Positions 27,975 through 37,515 of a stretch of DNA of 64,000 bases are shown here, piece after piece. Source of the DNA: Agrococcus sp. Marseille-P2731 (GTDB lineage Bacteria; Actinomycetota; Actinomycetes; Actinomycetales; Microbacteriaceae); assembly GCF_900117395.1 (NCBI RefSeq), contig NZ_FPEG01000001.1, positions 124,001 to 188,000 of the forward strand, read 5' to 3'. Positions within the stretch are counted from its first letter, which is position 1, and each line of letters starts with the position of its first letter. A program made the translations under genes and the position numbers. The notes beneath the pieces were generated by a model. That model was given only the letters and a program-made list of their open reading frames with translations. It was not told the DNA's origin and did no database searches.

Positions 27975-29345
27975 ATGGCGCAGTCCACAGTCGCAGAACC
28001 ATCGCCCTCCGGCACGAAGCTCAAGCGCGGGATCACCACCCTCCTGCTCTTCTTCTTCATCGTCGGTGACACGCTCGGCGCAGGCATCTACACACTCGTC
28101 GGCACCATCGCGCAGGACGTCGGCGGCGTCATCTGGCTCCCGCTCGGCCTCGCGCTCATCCTGGCGCTGCTGACCGCTGGCACCTACGCCGAGCTGATCA
28201 CGAAGTACCCGCACGCGGGTGGCGCGGCCAGGTTCGCCGAGCGCGCGTTCAACAAGCCCTTCGTGACCTTCCTCATCGGCTTCCTCATGCTGTCGTCGGG
28301 CATCACGACCTCCGCCGCACTGGCCAACGCGTTCGCCGGCGACTACCTGCAGGCGCTGGTGCCGGGCATCCCGACCATCCCGGTCGCGATCGGCTTCATC
28401 GCGCTGCTCGTCATCATCAACCTGCGCGGCGTGCGAGAGTCGCTCATCGCCAACGTCGGCGCGACCGTGATCGAGATGACCGGTCTCATCATCATCATCG
28501 CGGTCGCCGCGATCGTGTTCGGCTCCGGCGGCGGCGACCCCTCTCGCCTCACGACCTTCGCCGAGGGCGTGCCGCCCATGACGGGCGCGTTCGCAGCCAC
28601 CATCACCGCCTTCTTCTCGTTCCTCGGCTTCGAGGCTGCGGCGAACATGGCCGAGGAGGTCAAGGACCCCAGCCGCTCCTACCCCCGCGCGCTCTTCGGC
28701 GCGATCCTCACCGCGGCGGTCGTCTACCTGGCCATCGCGCTGGGCGCGGCGATCGTGGTGCCGCTCGACCAGCTCGCCAACTCCGAGGGTCCGCTGCTCG
28801 AGGTCATCGAGGCCTCCGGCCTCGCCTTCCCGCCGTGGCTCTTCGCCATCATCGCGCTGGTCGCGATCGGCAACGGCGCCCTGCTGTTCATGGTGATGGC
28901 ATCGCGCGCCACCTACGGCCTGGCCGAGGCCAAGCTGCTGCCGCGCGCCTTCGGCGCGGTGCTCCCGAAGCGCCGCACGCCGTGGGTCTCGATCGTCGTG
29001 GTCGGCGTCGTGACGATGGCGATGTCCTTCGTCGGCGACGTCGGCACGCTCGCCGACACCACCGTGCTGCTGCTCGTGCTCGTGTTCATCTCGGCGAACA
29101 TCTCGGTGCTCGTGCTGAAGAAGGACAAGGTGGCGCACAAGCACTTCACGGCGCCCCGCATCGTCTCGGTGCTCGCGCTCATCGCCTCGGTGGCGCTGCT
29201 CACGCAGCAGAGCCTCCAGACCTGGCTGATCGCCGGGTGCTACGTGGTGGTCGGCAGCGTGCTGTTCATCATCGCTCGCGTCGCGCGGCAGCGCGCGATC
29301 CGCGCCGGCACCAACGAGCCGACGCGCAGCATCCCGCTCGAGTGA
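27975..29345 (+). CDS. APC-family amino acid permease
   Basis: 456 residues with about 12 membrane helices. Helix 1 carries the APC substrate-binding motif GDTLGAGIYTLVG. Helix 3 and its loop have KYPHAGGAARFAERAF. The conserved FFSFLGFEAAANMAEEVKDPSRSYPRA segment precedes helix 7. The loop RATYGLAEAKLLPRAFG and the ending with a basic tail are typical of cationic/general amino acid permeases. The start ATG 27975 has no clear ribosome binding site; an upstream in-frame start at 27888 is possible but would add a hydrophilic leader. It is followed by a very strong terminator. Confidence 0.9.
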   Translation: MAQSTVAEPSPSGTKLKRGITTLLLFFFIVGDTLGAGIYTLVGTIAQDVGGVIWLPLGLALILALLTAGTYAELITKYPHAGGAARFAERAFNKPFVTFLIGFLMLSSGITTSAALANAFAGDYLQALVPGIPTIPVAIGFIALLVIINLRGVRESLIANVGATVIEMTGLIIIIAVAAIVFGSGGGDPSRLTTFAEGVPPMTGAFAATITAFFSFLGFEAAANMAEEVKDPSRSYPRALFGAILTAAVVYLAIALGAAIVVPLDQLANSEGPLLEVIEASGLAFPPWLFAIIALVAIGNGALLFMVMASRATYGLAEAKLLPRAFGAVLPKRRTPWVSIVVVGVVTMAMSFVGDVGTLADTTVLLLVLVFISANISVLVLKKDKVAHKHFTAPRIVSVLALIASVALLTQQSLQTWLIAGCYVVVGSVLFIIARVARQRAIRAGTNEPTRSIPLE

Positions 29346-29354
29346 TGCACGCAG

Positions 29355-29393
29355 CGAGAGGGGCGGGGATCCAGTGGATCCCCGCCCCTCTCG
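29355..29393. terminator. Bidirectional terminator between the APC permease and glmM
   Basis: An 18-bp perfect stem, CGAGAGGGGCGGGGATCC (29355-29372) and its complement (29376-29393), with an AGT loop, between two convergent genes. Confidence 0.9.
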
Positions 29394-29414
29394 TCGTTCG
29401 CTGCGAAGTCGTGC

Positions 29415-30767
29415 TCAGGCGCTGACGCTCAGCTCAGCTCGCACGAGGTCGGCGAGCTCGTCGGCGATGGTCTCGGCGATGTGCTGCTCGGAGGCCTCGA
29501 CCATGACGCGCACGATCTTCTCGGTGCCCGAGGGGCGCAGCAGCACGCGGCCCTGCTCACCGAGCTCAGCCTCCGCGCGCGCGACGGCGTCGGCGATCGG
29601 CTGGTTGCCGCGAAGGCCGAGCCTGTCGACGCCGGTGACGTTGATGAGCACCTGCGGGAAGACCTGCATCACCGCGGCCAGCTCGCTGAGCGACTTGCCG
29701 GTGCGCGCCATCTCTGCGGCGATCTGCAGGCCGGTGAGGATCCCGTCGCCCGTGGTGGCGTGCGCCGAGAAGATGATGTGGCCCGACTGCTCGCCGCCGA
29801 GCGAGAGGTCGTACTCACGGAGCGCTTCGAGCACGTAGCGGTCGCCGACGGCCGTCTGGACGAGCGAGATGTCGTGCTCGTCCATCGCGACCTTCAGCCC
29901 CAGGTTCGACATCACGGTCGCGACGAGGGTGTCGTCGGCCAGCAGGCCGCGCCGCTTGGTCGCGACGGCGAGGATCGCCATGATCTGGTCGCCGTCGACG
30001 ACGGTGCCCTGCGCGTCGATCGCCAGGCAGCGGTCGGCGTCGCCATCGTGGGCGATGCCGAGGTCGGCGCCCGACGAGACGACGAGCTCGCGCAGCTGCT
30101 CGAGGTGGGTCGAGCCGACCTCGCGGTTGATGTTGATGCCGTCGGGGTCGTTGCCCATCACGGTCACCCGTGCCCCGGCGTCGGCGAAGGCCTGCGGGCT
30201 CACGCCCGCAGCCGCCCCGTGCGCGCAGTCGAGCGCGACGTGCAGCCCCTCGAGGCTGACGTCGAGCGTGCCGAGCAGGTGCACGAGGTAGCGGTCCTCG
30301 GCGTCGGCGAAGCGACGGATGGTGCCGACCTCGCTGCCGATCGGGCGCAGCGGAGGCCCGCCGAGCGCCGTCTCGATCTCGTCCTCGACCGCGTCGGGCA
30401 GCTTGCGGCCGCCCGTCGCGAAGAACTTGATGCCGTTGTCCGGCGCCGGGTTGTGCGAAGCCGAGACCATGACGCCGAAGTCGGCGTGGATGCTCGCCAC
30501 CAGGTAGGCGGCGGCCGGCGTCGGGATCACCCCGGCGTCGAGCACGTCGACACCGCTCGAGGCGAGGCCCGCCGAGACGGCGGCGGCGATGAACTCACCC
30601 GACACGCGCGGATCGCGCGCGACGACGGCAACAGGGCGCCGCCCATCCTGCCGGGCGTGACGCCCGAGCACGAGAGCGGCGCCCTGTGCGAGCGCCATCG
30701 CCGATTCCGCCGTGATGTCGAGGCCTGCCAGACCCCGAACCCCATCCGTGCCGAACAGGCGCGACAT
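29415..30767 (-). CDS. glmM: Phosphoglucosamine mutase
   Basis: 450 residues. Converts glucosamine 6-phosphate to glucosamine 1-phosphate for UDP-GlcNAc. The phosphoserine loop is [15 protein letters not shown] (Ser104). The metal-binding loop HDGDADRC, the sugar-binding GGEQSGH, and the phosphate-binding [14 protein letters not shown] near the C-terminus are all present. It follows rplM-rpsI with only a few bases between the rpsI stop and its ATG, the usual actinobacterial arrangement. Confidence 0.97.
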   Translation of the reverse strand: MSRLFGTDGVRGLAGLDITAESAMALAQGAALVLGRHARQDGRRPVAVVARDPRVSGEFIAAAVSAGLASSGVDVLDAGVIPTPAAAYLVASIHADFGVMVSASHNPAPDNGIKFFATGGRKLPDAVEDEIETALGGPPLRPIGSEVGTIRRFADAEDRYLVHLLGTLDVSLEGLHVALDCAHGAAAGVSPQAFADAGARVTVMGNDPDGININREVGSTHLEQLRELVVSSGADLGIAHDGDADRCLAIDAQGTVVDGDQIMAILAVATKRRGLLADDTLVATVMSNLGLKVAMDEHDISLVQTAVGDRYVLEALREYDLSLGGEQSGHIIFSAHATTGDGILTGLQIAAEMARTGKSLSELAAVMQVFPQVLINVTGVDRLGLRGNQPIADAVARAEAELGEQGRVLLRPSGTEKIVRVMVEASEQHIAETIADELADLVRAELSVSA

Positions 30768-30770
30768 GGA

Positions 30771-31250
30771 TCAGCGCTTCGAGTACTGCGGCGCCTTGCG
30801 AGCCTTCTTGAGGCCGGCCTTCTTGCGCTCGATGACGCGAGCGTCGCGCGAGAGGAATCCGGCCTTCTTGAGCTCCGGGCGGTTGTTCTCGACGTCGATC
30901 TCGTTGAGCGCACGAGCGATGCCGAGACGCAGCGCGCCGGCCTGGCCCGAGGGGCCGCCGCCCGAGATGCGGGCGATCACGTCGTAGCTGCCCGTGAGCT
31001 CGAGGAGCGTGAACGGGTCGTTGATCAGCTGCTGGTGCAGCTTGTTCGGGAAGTAGTCCTCGAGCGAGCGGCCGTTCACGGTGAACGAGCCGGAGCCGGG
31101 GCTCAGGCGCACGCGGGCGATGGCCTGCTTGCGACGGCCGACGGCCTGGCCGCCGATGTTGACGACGCGGGGCGCCTTGGGAGCCTCAGCTGCCGGCGTC
31201 TCGGTCGAGAAGCTCTCGGGAGCCTCGATGGAGTCTGCGATCTTCGCCAT
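30771..31250 (-). CDS. rpsI: 30S ribosomal protein S9
   Basis: 159 residues. The S9 core begins at about residue 35 ([17 protein letters not shown]), continues with [12 protein letters not shown] and the [19 protein letters not shown] motif, and ends with the tRNA-contacting tail [12 protein letters not shown]. The N-terminal ~30 residues are an acidic Ala/Glu/Pro extension common in actinobacteria. It lies 20 bp after rplM in a two-gene operon continued by glmM. Confidence 0.97.
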   Translation of the reverse strand: MAKIADSIEAPESFSTETPAAEAPKAPRVVNIGGQAVGRRKQAIARVRLSPGSGSFTVNGRSLEDYFPNKLHQQLINDPFTLLELTGSYDVIARISGGGPSGQAGALRLGIARALNEIDVENNRPELKKAGFLSRDARVIERKKAGLKKARKAPQYSKR

Positions 31251-31270
31251 GTCTGGTGTCTCCTCGCGCC

Positions 31271-31717
31271 CTACTGGGCGACCTGGTCGAACGTGTAGGG
31301 GGTCGGCTGCTGCGCCGCGTGCGGGTGCTCGGGGCCTGCGTAGACCTTGAGCTTCTTGATCTGAGCGCGGCCGAGCGAGTTCTTCGGCAGCATGCCGCGG
31401 ATCGCCTTCTCGACGGTGCGCACAGGCCAGCGCTCGAGCATCTCTGCGTAGTTGGTGGCCTTGAGGCCGCCCGGGTAGCCCGAGTGGCGGTAGGCGACCT
31501 TCTTGAGCAGCTTCTGGCCCGTGAGCGCCACCTTGTCGGCGTTCACGATGATGACGAAGTCGCCCATGTCCATGTGGGGGGCGAACGTCGGCTTGTGCTT
31601 GCCGCGGAGCATGGCAGCCGCGTGGCTTGCCAGGCGGCCGAGCACCACGTCGGTGGCGTCGATGACGATCCAGTTGTGCTGGACGTCCGCCGCCTTGGGC
31701 GAATACGTGCGAGTCAT
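31271..31717 (-). CDS. rplM: 50S ribosomal protein L13
   Basis: 148 residues from ATG 31717 ([20 protein letters not shown]) with GAGGC upstream; the longer frame from 31756 is not needed. [41 protein letters not shown] and the [21 protein letters not shown]-terminal block are standard. First gene of rplM-rpsI-glmM, with a clear promoter and ~120-nt leader. Confidence 0.97.
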   Translation of the reverse strand: MTRTYSPKAADVQHNWIVIDATDVVLGRLASHAAAMLRGKHKPTFAPHMDMGDFVIIVNADKVALTGQKLLKKVAYRHSGYPGGLKATNYAEMLERWPVRTVEKAIRGMLPKNSLGRAQIKKLKVYAGPEHPHAAQQPTPYTFDQVAQ

Positions 31718-31842
31718 TGATGCCTCACTGATCGAATGGATGGTCGTGAATCCCACTCCGAGGTGTTCTGCTCGCGATGCGGCGAGAACGATCCGGTGGA
31801 GGGCTCATTCGGGCACGCGCAGGCTGCACGCACCAAGGATCG

Positions 31843-31872
31843 AGCATACTCGCGCGGAACCGCGGCGGTCAA
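31843..31872 (-). promoter_or_regulatory. rplM promoter
   Basis: Minus strand TTGACC (complement of 31867-31872), an 18-bp spacer and TATGCT (complement of 31843-31848). The predicted start at about 31836 gives a ~119-nt leader before L13, long enough for autogenous control. Confidence 0.7.
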
Positions 31873-31909
31873 GCCCCGAACCACGGCGATCCGGGTCCGA
31901 GGGGCGGGA

Positions 31910-33334
31910 TCAGCGGTCGATCGAGGGGTCGTAGGCCTCGTCATCCTCGTGCCACACGACCTCGATGACCTCCTCGCGCGTCGCCGGCTCCTCGACCGGC
32001 TCGCCCTCGAGCGCCTGGTCGACCTGCAGGGTGAGATCGGCGAGCGGATCCTCGTCAGCGGCGGATGCGCTGTGCGAGTCGGGGACGACGACGCGGTCCT
32101 CGGCGGCCACAGCGGGCACGCCCGCCCCTGCCGGCTCCTCCCCCGAGCGCTGCCCGTCGGGGGCCGCCGCGCCGGGCGTCGCAGCGCCCGCCGCGCCCGC
32201 GGAGGACCAGGTGCGCGGGTCGGCGGCGTCCGCGACGTGCATGAGCGACTGCACCTCCGCCATGAAGCCGTTCAGCTGCGTCTGCTGGTAGCGCAGCGAC
32301 CGCGTGCGGTCCTCGGCATCGCGCAGCACATCCTTCGTGTGCTTCGTCACCGCGTCGACGATGGCCTGCGAGCGCTGCCGCGCCTCGTCGAGCATCGACG
32401 ACGCGCGCGCCTTCGCGCTCGCCTCGATCTGCGCCGCCTGCGCCTTCGACAGCTGCTCGTAGGCCTCCGACTGCTCGGCGACGTGCGTGGCGTGCGCGAG
32501 CGCCGACGCGACCTTCTCGTTGGCGTCGGCCGTGATGCGCTCCGCGTGCGCGACCGCCTGGCTGTGCAGGCGCAGGAACTCCTGCTGCGCGTCGTCCTGG
32601 CGGCGCGTGATCGCGGCGTCGAGCTCGATCCGCCGCGCCTTCGCCTCGCGCACGATGCGGTCGGCGTCGAGCTTCAGGTCGTCGGTCTCGCGCTGCACCT
32701 GCGCGCGCATCGCGGCGGCTGCGCGCTCGGCCTCGCCCAGCAGCACCTGCGCCTCGCGGTCGGCCTGCGACACCTTCTCGCCCAGCGAGCCGAGCTCGAT
32801 CTCGACGCGCGCCCGGTGGGCGGTCTGCTCGGTCTCGCTGCGGCGGCGGGTGAGCTCCGCCTCGTGCTGCGCCTCCTGCAGCACGCGAGCCGCCTCCTCC
32901 TGCGCATCCCGGCGGATGCGGTCGCGCTCCTCGTTGGCGTCGTCGAGGATCCGCTCCGATGCGTTCGACGCGTTCGTGACGAGCGTCGAGGCCTGATCCT
33001 CGGCGACCCGCAGGATCTCGGCGAAGCGCACGCGTGTCTGCCGGCCCTCCTCCGCATCCCCCGCATCCGTCGCCTCGTCGTCGCCCTCCTCGTCGAGGGT
33101 CTGCACCTGCTGCGCGAGGCGCAGCATGCGGGCCTCTGCCTGATCGGCGCGCGCGATGGCCGCGTCGAGGTCCTCGGAGAGGTGCTGGATGCGCGCCTCG
33201 GTCGCGATCGCCGCGGCCGAGCTCGCCTGCTCGGCCTGGTCGAGCTCCGCCCGCAGCCCTGCGAGGGCGCCGTCGACCTGCTCGCGGTCGTAGCCGCGGA
33301 AGACCTGGTCGAATGCGGGCTGCTGCTCTGACAC
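31910..33334 (-). CDS. DivIVA-like coiled-coil protein
   Basis: 474 residues from GTG 33334 with GGAGG 7 nt upstream. The N-terminus AFDQVFRGYDREQVDGALAGL resembles the DivIVA membrane-binding head. Residues ~25-345 form an almost uninterrupted, charged Ala/Glu/Arg coiled coil with apolymerising character. The last ~130 residues are Ala/Gly/Pro-rich and then acidic, ending in DEDEAYDPSIDR-like sequence. Such proteins in actinobacteria take part in polar growth or cell-wall organisation (DivIVA/Scy-type cytoskeletal proteins). The assignment rests on architecture; the exact role is inference. Confidence 0.7.
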   Translation of the reverse strand: MSEQQPAFDQVFRGYDREQVDGALAGLRAELDQAEQASSAAAIATEARIQHLSEDLDAAIARADQAEARMLRLAQQVQTLDEEGDDEATDAGDAEEGRQTRVRFAEILRVAEDQASTLVTNASNASERILDDANEERDRIRRDAQEEAARVLQEAQHEAELTRRRSETEQTAHRARVEIELGSLGEKVSQADREAQVLLGEAERAAAAMRAQVQRETDDLKLDADRIVREAKARRIELDAAITRRQDDAQQEFLRLHSQAVAHAERITADANEKVASALAHATHVAEQSEAYEQLSKAQAAQIEASAKARASSMLDEARQRSQAIVDAVTKHTKDVLRDAEDRTRSLRYQQTQLNGFMAEVQSLMHVADAADPRTWSSAGAAGAATPGAAAPDGQRSGEEPAGAGVPAVAAEDRVVVPDSHSASAADEDPLADLTLQVDQALEGEPVEEPATREEVIEVVWHEDDEAYDPSIDR

Positions 33335-33441
33335 GTCGTGACCTCCGGCTCGTCGCCGCGCTCCCCGTCGGCGGCGTCCAGTCTAAGCCGCGGGCGAAAG
33401 GCCTGGCCAGGCCGATCAGACATCTGGGACGATGGAGGGAC

Positions 33442-34101
33442 ATGAATCCCAGCGGCATCATCTTCGACCTCGACGGCACCCTCACCGACTCCAAGCGCGG
33501 CCTGCTCGCCAGCCTGCGGCACATGCACGACGCGGTCGGGTGGGAGCAGCCGACGGAGGACGTGCTGCTGCGCTGGCTCGGCCCGCCGCTCGTGACGGTG
33601 CTCGCCGAGGAGGGGCGCACCCCCGACGAGATCGACACGGCGCTCCTCGCCTTCCGGCGCAGGATGGCCGACGGCGGCCTCGTCGACTCCACGCTCTACC
33701 CGGGCATCGCGCAGCTCATCGCCGAGCTCGACGAGCGAGGCACGCCGCTCGCGGTGGCGACCCACAAGATCCAGCGCGACGCGGAGGCGGTCGTCGAGCA
33801 CTACGCGCTGCGCCCGCGCTTCCGCGGCGTGCACGGGCGCCTCGACGGCGAGGCCGGCCACTCCAAGGCCGAGGTCATCGCCCGCGCCGCGGCGTCGATC
33901 GACCTGCCGCACGCGCAGCTCGTCATGGTCGGCGACCGGGTGAACGACATCGCCTCTGCGCACGAGCTCGGCATGCCCTCGATCGGCGTCGCCTACGGCT
34001 ACGGCGGGCGCGACGAGCTCGAGGCGGCAGGCGCGACCCGTGTGGTCGACTCCGTCGACGAGCTCGCGGCACTGCTGGCCGGCGAGCGCGTCAGCGGCTG
34101 A
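33442..34101 (+). CDS. HAD-family hydrolase (phosphoglycolate phosphatase-like)
   Basis: 219 residues from ATG 33442 with GGAGG 6 nt upstream. Motif I DLDGTLTDSKRG supplies the nucleophile and acid aspartates. A helical cap (about 15-80) precedes motif II region LAVATHKIQRDAE (the serine/threonine in VATHK). The lysine HSKAEVIARA and motif IV MVGDRVNDIASAHELGM close the active site. The layout is that of Gph-type phosphatases; the substrate is unknown. Its end overlaps the convergent truA end by 11 bp. Confidence 0.88.
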   Translation: MNPSGIIFDLDGTLTDSKRGLLASLRHMHDAVGWEQPTEDVLLRWLGPPLVTVLAEEGRTPDEIDTALLAFRRRMADGGLVDSTLYPGIAQLIAELDERGTPLAVATHKIQRDAEAVVEHYALRPRFRGVHGRLDGEAGHSKAEVIARAAASIDLPHAQLVMVGDRVNDIASAHELGMPSIGVAYGYGGRDELEAAGATRVVDSVDELAALLAGERVSG

Positions 34102-34903
34102 GGTCGGATGCGCTGCGGCGCGCTCTGGCGCGCTCGGCCTGCAGCGCGAGCTCGGCGTCGGGCGGATAGCCCACCGCCACGAGCGTGAGGCCGTGCGCCG
34201 GCATGAGCCCCGTGAGCGCTGAGCGCCGCCGCTCCTCCAGGAGCGCGATCGCCTGCGCGAGCCCGAGCCTGCCCTCCCCCACCCGCACGCACGCGGCGAC
34301 GAGCGCGCGCACCATCGAGTGGCAGAACGCGTCGGCGGTGAGCGAGGCCGTCAGCACCTCGCCCTCCTCCGCCCACGCGAACGCGCGCAGATCCCGGATC
34401 GTCGTCGCACCCTCGCGCGGCTTGCAGAACGCCGCGAAGTCGCGCAGCCCGACGAGTGCTGCCGCCGCTCGCCGCATCGCCTCGACGTCGAGCGCCTGCG
34501 GCACGTGCGCCGCGGTGCGCCGCTCGAGCGGGTCACCGGCGGGGCTCGCGACGATCCGGTAGCGGTAGGAGCGCGAGACGGCCGAGAAGCGGGCATCGAA
34601 CCCCTCTGGCGCCGCGCCCACCTGCCGCACCACGAGGTCACCCTCCGGCGCCGCGAGCCTCGACAGCCGGCGCGCGAGCTGCGGCACGATCGCGATGCGC
34701 TCCGGCACGTCTGCGTGGGCCACCTGACCGCTCGCGTGCACCCCCGCATCCGTGCGCCCCGCGACCGTCACCCGCACCGGCTCGCGCGCGATCGTCGACA
34801 GCGCCCGCTCGAGCTCGCCCTGGCAGGTGCGGAGCCCCGGCTGCACCGCCCAGCCGGCGAACCCGCCGCCATCGTAGGCGAGGTCGAGGCGCATGCGAGG
34901 CAT
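34091..34903 (-). CDS. truA: tRNA pseudouridine(38-40) synthase
   Basis: 270 residues. Isomerises uridines 38-40 of the tRNA anticodon stem-loop. The catalytic aspartate is Asp52 in VAGRTDAGVHASGQ. The opening RLDLAYDGGGFAGWAVQPG and the later FDARFSAVSRSYRYRI and DAFCHSMVRALV are TruA signatures. The -10 box TAGGCT ends 6 nt before ATG 34903, so the mRNA is probably leaderless. In many actinobacteria truA follows rplQ directly; here a GH15 gene and the terminator separate them. Confidence 0.95.
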   Translation of the reverse strand: MPRMRLDLAYDGGGFAGWAVQPGLRTCQGELERALSTIAREPVRVTVAGRTDAGVHASGQVAHADVPERIAIVPQLARRLSRLAAPEGDLVVRQVGAAPEGFDARFSAVSRSYRYRIVASPAGDPLERRTAAHVPQALDVEAMRRAAAALVGLRDFAAFCKPREGATTIRDLRAFAWAEEGEVLTASLTADAFCHSMVRALVAACVRVGEGRLGLAQAIALLEERRRSALTGLMPAHGLTLVAVGYPPDAELALQAERARARRSASDLSR

Positions 34904-34909
34904 GCCGCA

Positions 34910-34915
34910 AGCCTA
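34910..34915 (-). promoter_or_regulatory. TAGGCT -10 box for leaderless truA
   Basis: Minus-strand TAGGCT with 6 nt to the ATG at 34903. No Shine-Dalgarno sequence fits in the interval. Confidence 0.45.
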
Positions 34916-34947
34916 TTGATGCGGAGACTGCGCCCAGCCCGCGCGGC

Positions 34948-34953
34948 TAGCCT
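34948..34953 (+). promoter_or_regulatory. TAGCCT -10 box for leaderless GH15 gene
   Basis: Plus-strand TAGCCT followed by 7 nt and the ATG at 34961. Divergent from the truA box 33 bp away. Confidence 0.4.
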
Positions 34954-34960
34954 CGCCGGG

Positions 34961-36742
34961 ATGCCTACTCCCACTCCCATCGAGGACTACGCCCTGATCG
35001 GCGACCGCACCACCGCTGCGCTCGTCGGTCGCGATGGCTCGATCGACTGGCTCTGCCTGCCGCACTTCGACTCCCCCGCGTGCTTCGCCGCACTGCTCGG
35101 CGACCGCGAGCACGGCCACTGGCGCATCGGCCCCATCGGGCCGGCGACGTCGACCCGCCGCTACCTGCCCGGCAGCCTCGTGCTCGAGACGACGCACGAG
35201 ACGCCGACCGGCACGGTGACGGTGACGGATGCGATGCCCACGGGTGATGGGCGCGCCGACGTCGTGCGCGTCATCACCGGCGTCAGCGGCGAGGTCGAGC
35301 TCGAGCAGAGCCTCGTGGTGCGCTTCGGCTACGGCAGCGTGCCGCCCTGGTTCCGCCGCATGGAGGAGGACGGCGCCGAGATCCTCGTCGCCATCGCCGG
35401 CCCGGACCGCCTGGTGCTGCGCGGGCCGCAGCTGCCCCTCGCCGACGACCACCGCCACCGCTCGAGCTTCACCGTGCGCGAGGGCGACCGCGTCGTGCTC
35501 GACCTGGCCTGGCAGCACTCCTGGCTGCCGCTCGCTGCGCCGGTGGGAGAGTCCGAGATCGTCGCGACCACCATCGCCGAGTCGTCCGAGTGGCTGCGCG
35601 CCCTCGAGTACGACGGCCCCTACCTCGAGGCGGTGCGCACGAGCGTGCTCGTGCTGCGCGCGCTCACCGACGAGGTCACTGGCGGCATCCTGGCGGCGCC
35701 GACGACCTCGCTGCCGGAGGACCCCGGTGGCGAGCGCAACTGGGACTACCGCTTCACGTGGCTGCGCGACGCATCCCTCACCGTCGACGCGATGCTCGCG
35801 GTGCGCCTGAGCGGCAAGGTCGCGCTGTGGCGCGACTGGCTGCTGCGCGCGATCGCCGGCGACCCGCAGGACATGCGGATCATGTATCGCCGCGACGGCG
35901 GCCGCGAGCTGCCCGAGCTCGAGCTCGACCACCTCCCGGGGTACGGCGGCGCCCGGCCGGTGCGCGTCGGCAACGGCGCGGCGGAGCAGCGCCAGCACGA
36001 CGTGCTGGGGCAGCTGATGCTGACACTGCAGCGTCTGCGGCAGCTCGGCCTCGACGACTCCCAGGACTCCTGGAACATGCAGCGCGCGCTCCTCAACGAG
36101 CTCGCCACGCACTGGCAGAAGCCCGACCAGGGTTTGTGGGAGATGCGCGGCGAGCCGCAGATGTTCACCCACTCGCGCGCGATGATGTGGGCCGCCTTCG
36201 ACTGCGGCGTGCGAGCCGTCGAGCAGGACGGCTGCCATGCCGACACCGAGCAGTGGATCCAGATCAGGGATGCGCTGCGCGAGGAGGTGCTGACGCGCGG
36301 CTTCGACGAGACCACCGGCTCGTTCCGACAGCACTACGCCACCAGCGAGGTGGATGCCTCGCTGCTGCAGCTCCCGACCATCGGCATCGTCGCGGCCGAC
36401 GATCCGCGCTTCCTCGGCACCATCGCTCGCATCGAGCAGGAGCTGCTCGTCGACGGCATCCCGCTGCGCTACCGCACGACGGGTGTCGACGGGCTCTCCG
36501 GCGACGAGCACCCGTTCGTCCTGTGCGGCTTCTGGCTCGTCACCGCCTACGCTCAGGCGGGCCGGCTCGACGACGCGACCGCGCTCATGGATCGCCTGGT
36601 GGCGCTCAGCAACGACGTGGGTCTCTTCGCCGAGGAGGTCGACCCGGCCACCGGCCACCACTGGGGCAACTTCCCGCAGGCCTTCTCGCACCTGGGCTTG
36701 GTGCTCGCGGCGACCGAGATCGCCAAGGCCTCAGCCGCCTGA
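34961..36742 (+). CDS. Glycoside hydrolase family 15 protein (glucoamylase/trehalase type)
   Basis: 593 residues. N-terminal beta domain (about 1-240) with IEDYALIGDRTTAALVGRDGSIDWLCLPHFDSP, followed by an (alpha/alpha)6 barrel. The barrel contains ERNWDYRFTWLRDASLTVDAML, the general-acid region of the family, and NFPQAFSHLGLV near the C-terminus with the second active-site stretch GLFAEEVDPATGHHWGN. No signal peptide, so it acts in the cytoplasm. Actinobacterial members of this subgroup include trehalases, so trehalose or maltodextrin breakdown is likely. It ends before the terminator facing rplQ. Confidence 0.9.
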   Translation: MPTPTPIEDYALIGDRTTAALVGRDGSIDWLCLPHFDSPACFAALLGDREHGHWRIGPIGPATSTRRYLPGSLVLETTHETPTGTVTVTDAMPTGDGRADVVRVITGVSGEVELEQSLVVRFGYGSVPPWFRRMEEDGAEILVAIAGPDRLVLRGPQLPLADDHRHRSSFTVREGDRVVLDLAWQHSWLPLAAPVGESEIVATTIAESSEWLRALEYDGPYLEAVRTSVLVLRALTDEVTGGILAAPTTSLPEDPGGERNWDYRFTWLRDASLTVDAMLAVRLSGKVALWRDWLLRAIAGDPQDMRIMYRRDGGRELPELELDHLPGYGGARPVRVGNGAAEQRQHDVLGQLMLTLQRLRQLGLDDSQDSWNMQRALLNELATHWQKPDQGLWEMRGEPQMFTHSRAMMWAAFDCGVRAVEQDGCHADTEQWIQIRDALREEVLTRGFDETTGSFRQHYATSEVDASLLQLPTIGIVAADDPRFLGTIARIEQELLVDGIPLRYRTTGVDGLSGDEHPFVLCGFWLVTAYAQAGRLDDATALMDRLVALSNDVGLFAEEVDPATGHHWGNFPQAFSHLGLVLAATEIAKASAA

Positions 36743-36772
36743 TCCGGTGCGCGGTCCGCGACCGGACGCGAC

Positions 36773-36813
36773 ACGACGAAGGGGCTCCGCGCGATGCGGA
36801 GCCCCTTCGTCGT
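36773..36813. terminator. Bidirectional terminator between the GH15 gene and rplQ
   Basis: An 18-bp stem, ACGACGAAGGGGCTCCGC (36773-36790) and its complement (36796-36813), with a GCGAT loop between convergent genes. It ends the infA-rplQ operon. Confidence 0.9.
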
Positions 36814-36825
36814 CAGGCGACGTGC

Positions 36826-37479
36826 TTACTTGCCGTCGCGCTGCGTGTTCTCGGTCGAGGCAGCCTGGGTCGCGGCGTCCTGCGCCACGTCCTGTGCCTC
36901 TGCGGCCTCGGCGTTCGCGGCCTCGGCAGCGGCCTCGTCGGCCGCGACCTCTGCCTCGGGCGCCTGCTCGGTGACCTCGGTCTCCGTGGCCTCCGTCTCA
37001 GCCTCGGGCGCCTCGGTCTCCTCGACCTCGGCGTCAGCGGCCGTGGCCTCAGCGGCCTCCTGGTCGGCAGCAGCCGACTGCGCAGCAGCGGCGGCCTTCG
37101 ACTTCGACGCCTTCTTCTGCACCGGCTCGAGCACGAGCTCGATCTGCGCCATGGGGGCGTTGTCGCCCTTGCGGAAGCCGAGCTTCGTGATGCGGGTGTA
37201 GCCGCCCTCGCGCTCGGCGACGAGCGGAGCGATCTCGGTGAAGAGCTCGTGCACGACGCCCTTGTCGCCGATCACGGCGAGCACGCGACGACGAGCGTGC
37301 AGGTCGCCGCGCTTGGCGAAGGTGACGAGGCGCTCAGCGATCGGGCGGAGGCGCTTGGCCTTCGTCTCGGTCGTCTTGATCGACTTGTGCGTGAAGAGCG
37401 CAGCCGCGAGGTTCGCGAGCAGCAGGCGCTCGTGCGCAGGACCGCCTCCGAGGCGGGGACCCTTGGTGGGCTTGGGCAT
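36826..37479 (-). CDS. rplQ: 50S ribosomal protein L17 with acidic C-terminal extension
   Basis: 217 residues. The first ~122 are normal L17: [63 protein letters not shown]. The remaining ~95 residues are an Ala/Glu/Thr-rich, strongly acidic tail following a short KKASKSK stretch. Ordinary L17 stops near 120 residues, though shorter acidic tails are known in actinobacteria. Last gene of infA-rpmJ-rpsM-rpsK-rpoA-rplQ. Confidence 0.96.
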   Translation of the reverse strand: MPKPTKGPRLGGGPAHERLLLANLAAALFTHKSIKTTETKAKRLRPIAERLVTFAKRGDLHARRRVLAVIGDKGVVHELFTEIAPLVAEREGGYTRITKLGFRKGDNAPMAQIELVLEPVQKKASKSKAAAAAQSAAADQEAAEATAADAEVEETEAPEAETEATETEVTEQAPEAEVAADEAAAEAANAEAAEAQDVAQDAATQAASTENTQRDGK

Positions 37480-37515
37480 GGTTCGTATCCCTCTAGTTCT
37501 TCAGTCGGCCCGCGT

